From NCBI GenBank assembly GCA_034110565.1, contig JAWUYY010000088.1:1-29442 (forward strand): a DNA stretch of 29,442 nt. The letters are read 5' to 3'. Numbering within the stretch: the first letter of the stretch is position 1; the number at the start of each line of letters is the position of its first letter. A model generated the notes under the pieces. It had not been told where the DNA came from and made no database searches. It saw only the letters and a list, made by a program, of their open reading frames with translations. Positions 24,585 through 29,442 of this stretch are shown here, piece after piece. The stretch is from Bermanella sp034110565. Its GTDB lineage: Bacteria; Pseudomonadota; Gammaproteobacteria; Pseudomonadales; Oceanobacteraceae. The position numbers were made by a program, and so were the translations under genes.

Positions 24585-25511
24585 ATGGCTAAACCTGGCA
24601 AGCGTTCAAAAGTATTACAGAAACGCCCTTCCTATAAAAAAATTATTAAGCAGCAAGAAAACCAACCAGAGAACATTGTCGATCAAATCGCGGCATTAGA
24701 AGCTCTACTAGGTGGCGGCAATGATGATTCTAAGGAAGTGGTTAAAGCCAAAGCTGAGCCTCAAGTTGACGCAGAGGAACAAAAGCGCCTAGAAGATGGG
24801 CGCGCAGCACGTAAGGCGGAACTTGGAGCACTTGAGGCAGAGCGTGCTAAAGAGCGAGCGACTCGAGAAGAAGAGCGTCGCAAGCTTCAGCAAGAGCTAA
24901 TCAAGCAGCAAGAAGAGCGTGAAGCACGCTATAAAGAAGAGCAAGAAAAGCTTAAGCAAGAACAGCAAGACAAGAAAGAACTGAAAAAACAGATCGTAGA
25001 AGCAAAAAAAGAGCTTAAACGACTGCAAAACCTTGATCGAATTGGCAAGTTAGATGCTGCGCAGAAAAAACGCATGGCAGAAACCGTTGAATTTGTGAAA
25101 AGTGGTGTGAAGCCTCAGTCTGATACTGAAGTAAAAGCAGAACCTGCAAAAGCCTCTAAGAAAGCCCCGGCTAAAGCAACTACAGCTAAGAAGACCACAG
25201 CGAAAAAAACAACGGCCAAAAAAGCCACTGCTAAGAAAACAGCAGTAAAAGCAGAAGATGACAGCGCTGAGAAGAAAACCACAGCGAAGAAAACAACTGC
25301 TAAGAAGTCTACAGCGAAGAAAACAACTGCTAAAAAGACAACAGCCAAGAAAACGACGGCTAAAGCCTCTACAGCGAAGAAAACCACAGCTAAAAAGACG
25401 ACGGCTAAGAAAACAACCGCCAAGAAAACCACAGCTAAAAAGACAACCGCTAAGAAAACCACAGCGAAAAAGTCTACAGCGAAGAAAACCACAGCTAAAA
25501 AGACTAAATAA
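24585..25511 (+). CDS. Histone H1-like Lys/Thr/Ala repeat protein
   Basis: This 308-residue protein has three parts. Residues 1-60 are basic, then IVDQIAALEALLGGG. Residues 65-170 are a very charged coiled coil (EERRKLQQELIKQQEERE). Residues 180-308 are a low-complexity tail built of about 20 KKTTA units with a few KKSTA, KKATA and KASTA variants, interrupted once by an acidic patch (KAEDDSAEKK). Such tails resemble histone H1 and the AlgP/HctB class of bacterial nucleoid proteins and should bind DNA without sequence preference. The N-terminal part is not like Pseudomonas AlgP, so no symbol is given. AGGAG lies 14 bases before the ATG, a loose spacing. A strong promoter and terminator make it monocistronic. 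Confidence 0.82.
   Translation: MAKPGKRSKVLQKRPSYKKIIKQQENQPENIVDQIAALEALLGGGNDDSKEVVKAKAEPQVDAEEQKRLEDGRAARKAELGALEAERAKERATREEERRKLQQELIKQQEEREARYKEEQEKLKQEQQDKKELKKQIVEAKKELKRLQNLDRIGKLDAAQKKRMAETVEFVKSGVKPQSDTEVKAEPAKASKKAPAKATTAKKTTAKKTTAKKATAKKTAVKAEDDSAEKKTTAKKTTAKKSTAKKTTAKKTTAKKTTAKASTAKKTTAKKTTAKKTTAKKTTAKKTTAKKTTAKKSTAKKTTAKKTK
25140..25508 (+). repeat. In-gene array of 15-bp KKTTA-coding units
   Basis: The end of the histone-like gene is a tandem array of about twenty 15-base units of the form AAGAAAACCACAGCT and codon variants. Synonymous changes (AAA/AAG, ACC/ACA/ACG/ACT, GCT/GCG/GCC) break up exact identity, but the array should still be prone to gain or loss of units. Confidence 0.8.
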
Positions 25512-25535
25512 TTTTTACTGTATTTTTGTGGTAAT

Positions 25536-25564
25536 AAAAAACCCAGCTTATGCTGGGTTTTTTT
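25536..25564. terminator. Bidirectional intrinsic terminator
   Basis: CCCAGC-TTAT-GCTGGG with six A before and seven T after. It serves the histone-like gene (plus) and dsbD (minus). Confidence 0.92.
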
Positions 25565-25588
25565 ATGTCTTAGAGATGTGTCATTTAA

Positions 25589-27391
25589 TCAGTGGTCAAA
25601 CTGCTGCAAATGATTAATAAAATTTTCTTTGTCAATATCACCTAAAATACTAGCTTCGTTGATCAGCTTCCCATCTAAGCCGTAAAACAATAATGCTGGT
25701 GGGCCAAATAAGTTGTGTTGCTCAAGATAGATTTTATGGAAGTCGTCAAAGCGTGTGATATCCAGTTTTATGCGCACAAAGTTTTCCAGGTGAGCTTGCA
25801 CATCAGGGTCTTTGAATAAGGTATTGCTCATGATTTTGCATTCAATGCACCAGTCAGCATACACATCTAAAAATACAATTTTCTCATCTTGCTTTGCTTG
25901 ATTTAAAACGGATTCAAGTTCGCTCTGTTCGCTTAACGTTTGAAAGAAGTCATCATGACTAGCCGTTGTGCTTACTATAGATTTAGAAGAATCTGATACA
26001 GAGGTGATGGCTGTGTTTTGGCCAAGTACCAGTTTAAACATTAACGCTGCAGCAAATACAAAACCTAATAACGCAAATGCCTTAATTAAACGCTTGGAGT
26101 AAGTGGCGGCTGGTTCAAATGCCCCAAGCACCACTGTGTATACAGAAATTAGAACGATCCAGCCTGCCATATAAGTGGTCTCAGGGATAAAGCGTCCTAA
26201 TAACCATAATGCAACGCCAAGTAGTAATACGCCAAAGAAGTGTTTCACACCGTCCATCCAAGCACCGGCTTTGGGTAATACAAAAGCGCCACTGGTGCCA
26301 ATAATAATCAAAGGCAAACCCATGCCCAGGCCTAGTGCAAATAAAGCAAGACCGCCTAATATTGCATCCCCAGTTGTACTGATATAAAGCAAGGCCCCAG
26401 CAAGTGGAGCGCTCACACAAGGGCTTACCACAATAGCGCTAAGCGCACCCATTAATAACACGCTAATTAAACTGCCTCCTTTTTGCTTTTGATTCAAGTT
26501 ATCCAGAGGTTCTTGAATAAAACGTGGTAAACGGACTTCAAATAAACCAAACATAGCGAGGGCGAGTACCACAAAAAGGGCTGCAAAAATACTCAGAACC
26601 CAGGGCTGTTGCATATAAATTTGAATATTAAAGCTCGCACCAAGAGAACCAACTAGTACGCCTGCTAATGCAAAGGTGAGGGCCATACCGAAAACATATA
26701 CGCCAGATAACACAAAACCTCGTTTAGCGGTTAACTCTTTTTGTCCGGCAATGATACTGGAGATAATTGGCATCATAGGCAATACACACGGTGTAAAGGT
26801 TAAGCCCATGCCTAATAATAAAAACGTAGCGAGAATTAAAATCAAACCTGCATGCTGTAAAAAACCTAAAATACCACTGGCTTGATCCAGGCTGGTTTCA
26901 CTTAAGTTAGGTTGTGTTTGTGGTGAACTATTAGTAGATAAAGAGGCTTTATTGAAAGGCTGAAGCTCAAGAACCGCCGTTTGCGGTGGGTAGCACAAAC
27001 CAACAGCCTGATCGCAACCCATGTAGCGCATATTTAGTTGTGTGATATTGCGGGTAAGTTGAGATAAATCTACCTGTACAGTTGCTGAATTAAAAAACAC
27101 AGCAACATCGCCAAAGCTTGGATCACTAATAACTTGTGGGGTTTCTATAAATTGAGAGTAAGCGTACGGTGTTTTATCTAATAGGCTCAGCTTTAGTTTG
27201 TCTTGGTAGAGGTAAACATTATAAGATAATTCAAATCGGATGGTGAGTTGTGAGTTGTCTTGCTCGTAGCTAAACTTCATCGCCTCATAGGCTGGTAGTG
27301 GCTCAGCTGAGTTGTTAGAGAATAAATCTGCCCAGCTTGTTTGCGTGGCAAAAAATGAAAAGAATAAAGAGAGTAAAACGCGCTGCAGCAT
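25589..27391 (-). CDS. dsbD: Thiol:disulfide interchange protein DsbD
   Basis: This inner-membrane protein of about 600 residues carries electrons from cytoplasmic thioredoxin to periplasmic DsbC, DsbG and CcmG. Numbering is from ATG 27391. It has a signal peptide (LLSLFFSFFATQTSWA), an N-terminal immunoglobulin-like domain with C126 and C133 (GCDQAVGLCYPP), and eight membrane helices with the conserved C201 (FTPCVLPMMP) and C324 (VVSPCVSAPLAGA). The C-terminal thioredoxin domain has C514-I-E-C517 (YADWCIEC). All three redox pairs are present. The frame is open to an ATG at 27457, but the signal peptide begins properly only at 27391. The N-terminal pair is C-x6-C, one residue longer than in E. 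coli. It lies downstream of ispB on the same strand. Confidence 0.95.
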   Translation of the reverse strand: MLQRVLLSLFFSFFATQTSWADLFSNNSAEPLPAYEAMKFSYEQDNSQLTIRFELSYNVYLYQDKLKLSLLDKTPYAYSQFIETPQVISDPSFGDVAVFFNSATVQVDLSQLTRNITQLNMRYMGCDQAVGLCYPPQTAVLELQPFNKASLSTNSSPQTQPNLSETSLDQASGILGFLQHAGLILILATFLLLGMGLTFTPCVLPMMPIISSIIAGQKELTAKRGFVLSGVYVFGMALTFALAGVLVGSLGASFNIQIYMQQPWVLSIFAALFVVLALAMFGLFEVRLPRFIQEPLDNLNQKQKGGSLISVLLMGALSAIVVSPCVSAPLAGALLYISTTGDAILGGLALFALGLGMGLPLIIIGTSGAFVLPKAGAWMDGVKHFFGVLLLGVALWLLGRFIPETTYMAGWIVLISVYTVVLGAFEPAATYSKRLIKAFALLGFVFAAALMFKLVLGQNTAITSVSDSSKSIVSTTASHDDFFQTLSEQSELESVLNQAKQDEKIVFLDVYADWCIECKIMSNTLFKDPDVQAHLENFVRIKLDITRFDDFHKIYLEQHNLFGPPALLFYGLDGKLINEASILGDIDKENFINHLQQFDH

Positions 27392-27479
27392 CTTAGGTAT
27401 CCAGAATTTTTTATTCAGACCATGATGCTGCAAATAAGTGCCATTGCCCAGAGGCAACAGCCGCTTTTAATTGAAGATG

Positions 27480-28448
27480 TTAACTGTTGCGCGAAAGCGC
27501 CAGCTCAGCCAGTGCATTCAGTGCTTGTTTAGCTGGCGTATCGGACAATACTCTAATAGCGTTTTGCGCTGCATCCACATGCTCACGGGCTTTTTGATTG
27601 GTGTAATCAATAGCGCCGCAGGCTTGTACGATTTCAATGATTTCGGCCAGATCTTCGGTGCCACCTTTGCGAATAGCTTGGCGAATCATTTGTACTTGTT
27701 CGCTATTGCCATTTTGCATGGCGTAAATCAATGGCAGGGTTGGCTTGCCTTCGGCTAGGTCGTCACCTACGTTCTTGCCAAGTTCTTCTGCACTACCTAT
27801 GTAATCCAATACATCATCTACCAGTTGGAACGCCATGCCTGTGTGGTGACCATATAAGCGTAAGGCTTCTTCTTGCTCGGCATTGGCACCGGCTAAAATA
27901 GCACCAGAATGAGAGCTGGCTTCAAACAACATAGCCGTTTTTCCTTGAATCACCTCCATGTATTGGGCTTCGCTGACATTTGGGTTTTTTACATTCATTA
28001 GCTGCATCACTTCGCCTTCGGCGATGACACGAGTAGATTTAGAAAGGATGTCCATGATTTTAAGTGAGCCAAGCTCCACCATCATCTCGAATGCGCGGCT
28101 ATATAAGAAGTCGCCTACTAAAACGCTAGGAGCATTGCCCCATTTTGCATTGGCAGTGGCTTTGCCACGACGTAGGTCAGATGTGTCCACCACGTCGTCA
28201 TGTAGTAAAGTAGCGGTGTGTAAAAATTCAATAATAGCCGCTAATAGGGCGTGGTCTCGTTTATCATAAGAAAGAGATTTGCAAGCCAGAAGCACCAGGA
28301 GTGGACGCATGCGCTTGCCGCCACTTTCAATAATGTGTTGACCGATTTTAACAACCAATGGGACATCACTGCTGAGTTGTTCTAAGATCAGCTGGTTAAC
28401 CTGCTGAAAATCCTGCTCTACAACTTGATATATGTCTTTTACTAGCAT
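27480..28448 (-). CDS. ispB: Octaprenyl diphosphate synthase
   Basis: This 322-residue cytoplasmic trans-prenyltransferase makes the long side chain of ubiquinone. Both Asp-rich motifs that bind Mg-diphosphate are present: DDVVD (84-88, in LLHDDVVDTSDLRRG) and DDVLD (211-215, in QLVDDVLDYIG). GGKRMRPLLVLL (43-54) is the usual opening motif. Chain length (C8 or C9) cannot be read with certainty. It is divergent from rplU, an order conserved in gammaproteobacteria, and is followed on the same strand by dsbD after an 88-base gap. Confidence 0.96.
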   Translation of the reverse strand: MLVKDIYQVVEQDFQQVNQLILEQLSSDVPLVVKIGQHIIESGGKRMRPLLVLLACKSLSYDKRDHALLAAIIEFLHTATLLHDDVVDTSDLRRGKATANAKWGNAPSVLVGDFLYSRAFEMMVELGSLKIMDILSKSTRVIAEGEVMQLMNVKNPNVSEAQYMEVIQGKTAMLFEASSHSGAILAGANAEQEEALRLYGHHTGMAFQLVDDVLDYIGSAEELGKNVGDDLAEGKPTLPLIYAMQNGNSEQVQMIRQAIRKGGTEDLAEIIEIVQACGAIDYTNQKAREHVDAAQNAIRVLSDTPAKQALNALAELALSRNS

Positions 28449-28583
28449 GGGTAAATCACTTTCCTCAAGGAGTGGCTATCCTAATGAGTGAGGCTTAAAG
28501 AGGCAAGAAAAGCGGTCAAATTCTCGTACTTTTTACGTCTAAAGTACCCATTTTGCGCGGCTCTACATGGTTTTCTGTAATCT

Positions 28584-28612
28584 TTGCTTATTTTTAAAGG
28601 TTGCTATATAAT
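28584..28612 (+). promoter_or_regulatory. Sigma-70 promoter for rplU-rpmA
   Basis: A perfect TATAAT (28607-28612) lies 17 bases after TTGCTT (28584-28589). The G+C-rich CCGCGACC just after the -10 box is like a stringent-response discriminator. Transcription should begin near 28619. Confidence 0.65.
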
Positions 28613-28619
28613 CCGCGAC

Positions 28620-28784
28620 CGACTTGTAGCGCATTAGATGTGCATGGTCCGCTCCCTACCATAGAGCTTCGAAAGCGAGGTTCATAGAAGTAGGTGCCAT
28701 TAACCCGAAAGGGCGGCAGCCAAGCAGCAACCGAGAGACAAGCGATATTGATAGGCTTAGGCCGCAAGCTCTTTGGAGAGAAAC
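28620..28784 (+). promoter_or_regulatory. Long structured leader of rplU mRNA
   Basis: About 165 bases separate the predicted start from the rplU ATG. They can form GCGCA-TTAGA-TGTGC (28630-28644), ATGGT-N9-ACCAT (28644-28662, an alternative that shares a base) and a compound arm 28693-28721. In that arm GGTGCC pairs with GGCAGCC around an inner CCC-GAAA-GGG tetraloop stem. Autoregulation by a ribosomal protein of the operon is an inference from the length, structure and location. Confidence 0.45.
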
Positions 28785-29096
28785 ATGTACGCAGTTATCG
28801 TAACTGGCGGTAAGCAATACCGTGTTGAAGAGGGTCAAACCCTTAAAGTTGAAAAAATTGAAACTGCAACTGGTGAAACTGTTCAATTGGACAAAGTTTT
28901 ACTAGTTGGCAATGGCGACGACGTTAAAATCGGTCAGCCTGTTGTTGAAGGTGCTAAAGTGACTGCAGAAATCGTAGCTCATGGTCGTCACAAAAAAGTG
29001 AAAATCATCAAGTTCCGTCGCCGGAAGCACTCTATGAAGCAAATGGGCCACCGTCAGTGGTTCACTGAACTGAAAATTACTGGCATTTCTGCTTAA
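28785..29096 (+). CDS. rplU: 50S ribosomal protein L21
   Basis: This 103-residue protein, the same length as E. coli L21, binds 23S rRNA in the large subunit. It begins MYAVIVTGGKQYRVEEG, contains KVKIIKFRRRKHSMKQMGHRQ (given by its ends, KVKIIKFRRR and KQMGHRQ) and ends in the usual KITGISA. The true start is ATG 28785, with GGAGAG 5 bases before it; a TTG at 28773 lies inside that ribosome binding site and is not a start. First gene of the rplU-rpmA operon. Confidence 0.98.
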   Translation: MYAVIVTGGKQYRVEEGQTLKVEKIETATGETVQLDKVLLVGNGDDVKIGQPVVEGAKVTAEIVAHGRHKKVKIIKFRRRKHSMKQMGHRQWFTELKITGISA

Positions 29097-29118
29097 TATT
29101 TTCAAAGAATTGAACGGT

Positions 29119-29189
29119 TTTAATCTCATGCGGGATTAAAGCGAACACTAAATAAAAGCTCGATATATTGTTGGTAACGGTGATATATC
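29119..29189 (+). promoter_or_regulatory. Two hairpins between rplU and rpmA
   Basis: TTTAATCTC-ATGC-GGGATTAAA (29119-29140, 9 bp with one G-U pair) and GATATAT-N14-ATATATC (29162-29189) fill most of the 110-base gap. The second ends 4 bases before the AAGGAG of rpmA. Neither has a T tract, so processing sites or translation control are more likely than termination. Confidence 0.4.
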
Positions 29190-29206
29190 AGTGAAGGAGA
29201 AAAGGC

Positions 29207-29442
29207 ATGGCTCACAAGAAAGCCGGTGGTTCTACCCGTAACGGTCGCGATTCCCAGAGTAAACGCTTAGGTGTAAAAGCCTTTGGTGGTCAGTTTGTTA
29301 AAGCTGGTTCAATCATCATTCGTCAGCGTGGCACTAAAGTGCACCCAGGTGACAATGTTGGTTGTGGTAAAGACCACACTTTATTCGCGAAAGCCGATGG
29401 TTTCGTGAAGTTTGAACAAAAAGGTCGCATTTTCCGTAAGCA
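29207..29442 (+). CDS. rpmA: 50S ribosomal protein L27 (cut by window end)
   Basis: The first 78 residues are present, reading MAHKKAGGSTRNGRDSQSKR and on to FEQKGRIFRK; the family has about 85 residues, so only the last few are missing. The N-terminal AHKKAGGST, which reaches the peptidyl-transferase centre, starts directly after Met, with no cleaved extension as in Firmicutes. AAGGAG lies 7 bases before the ATG. obg and perhaps proB would be expected next, from Pseudomonas gene order. Confidence 0.97.
   Translation, partial: MAHKKAGGSTRNGRDSQSKRLGVKAFGGQFVKAGSIIIRQRGTKVHPGDNVGCGKDHTLFAKADGFVKFEQKGRIFRK

Noticed and set aside
25115..25492. Minus-strand open frame with a hydrophobic FFAVVFLAVV repeat opposite the histone-like gene
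   Set aside because: It is the mirror of the Lys/Thr/Ala codon repeat; any such array leaves the opposite frame open. It has no ribosome binding site or promoter.
25140..25508. Tandem repeats that might suggest a CRISPR or satellite array
   Set aside because: Units of 15 bases are in frame, without spacers, and code for KKTTA within one protein.
27392..27457. Longer DsbD N-terminus
   Set aside because: The extra 22 residues precede a normal signal peptide and include a short TTGCC/GGCAA hairpin region; they look like leader sequence.
28773..28784. TTG start giving four extra residues on L21
   Set aside because: The TTG is part of the ribosome binding site TTGGAGAG, and L21 starts MYAVI in the family.
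1..29442. Search by eye for tRNA, rRNA, insertion sequences, attachment sites and CRISPR arrays
   Set aside because: No cloverleaf-like segments, transposase motifs, long terminal inverted repeats or spaced direct repeats were seen.

Overview
The window is a chromosomal piece of a Gram-negative gammaproteobacterium. The run proA-nadD-rsfS-rlmH-mrdA-mrdB-mltB-rlpA-dacA-ybeD-lipB-lipA, and ispB divergent from rplU-rpmA, match the gene order I know from Pseudomonas and relatives. The moderate-to-low GC, several outer-membrane porins, a nitrate transporter of the NNP family and an acidic calcium-repeat secreted protein suggest a marine Oceanospirillales-type organism; that last step is inference. 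I see no tRNA, rRNA, CRISPR array, insertion sequence or prophage.

Left part (1-7300), nutrient uptake. A porin (minus) and a NarK/NasA-type nitrate transporter (plus) diverge from a 444-bp intergenic region. Each has a well-formed sigma-54 -24/-12 promoter, and an NtrC-like dyad lies between them. The transporter is followed by a PP2C phosphatase-Ser/Thr kinase fusion, the same pairing as in Pseudomonas nitrate assimilation loci, but nirBD does not follow. Converging on this from the right is a minus-strand pair: a second, coiled-coil porin and a very small phosphate-binding-protein-like periplasmic protein.

Middle part (7300-13430). mpl (murein tripeptide recycling) overlaps ubiX (prenyl-FMN synthesis). 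Then come two small unrecognised genes and a secreted protein with thrombospondin-type-3-like Asp-rich repeats. A tight minus-strand trio follows: two multi-pass membrane proteins with degenerate GGDEF domains, which have lost the catalytic motif but kept the RxxD inhibitory-site motif, and a DedA-family membrane protein. This trio is the most unusual system in the window.

Right part (13560-24350), a long plus-strand housekeeping cluster: proA (proline), nadD (NAD), rsfS and rlmH (ribosome), PBP2 and RodA (elongasome), MltB, RlpA and PBP5/6-type DacA (peptidoglycan remodelling), then ybeD, lipB and lipA (lipoate). An internal sigma-70 promoter precedes dacA and fixes its start. The end of the window holds a histone-H1-like Lys/Thr/Ala repeat protein, a full three-domain DsbD, ispB, and the start of the rplU-rpmA operon with a long structured leader. 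rpmA is cut by the window end.
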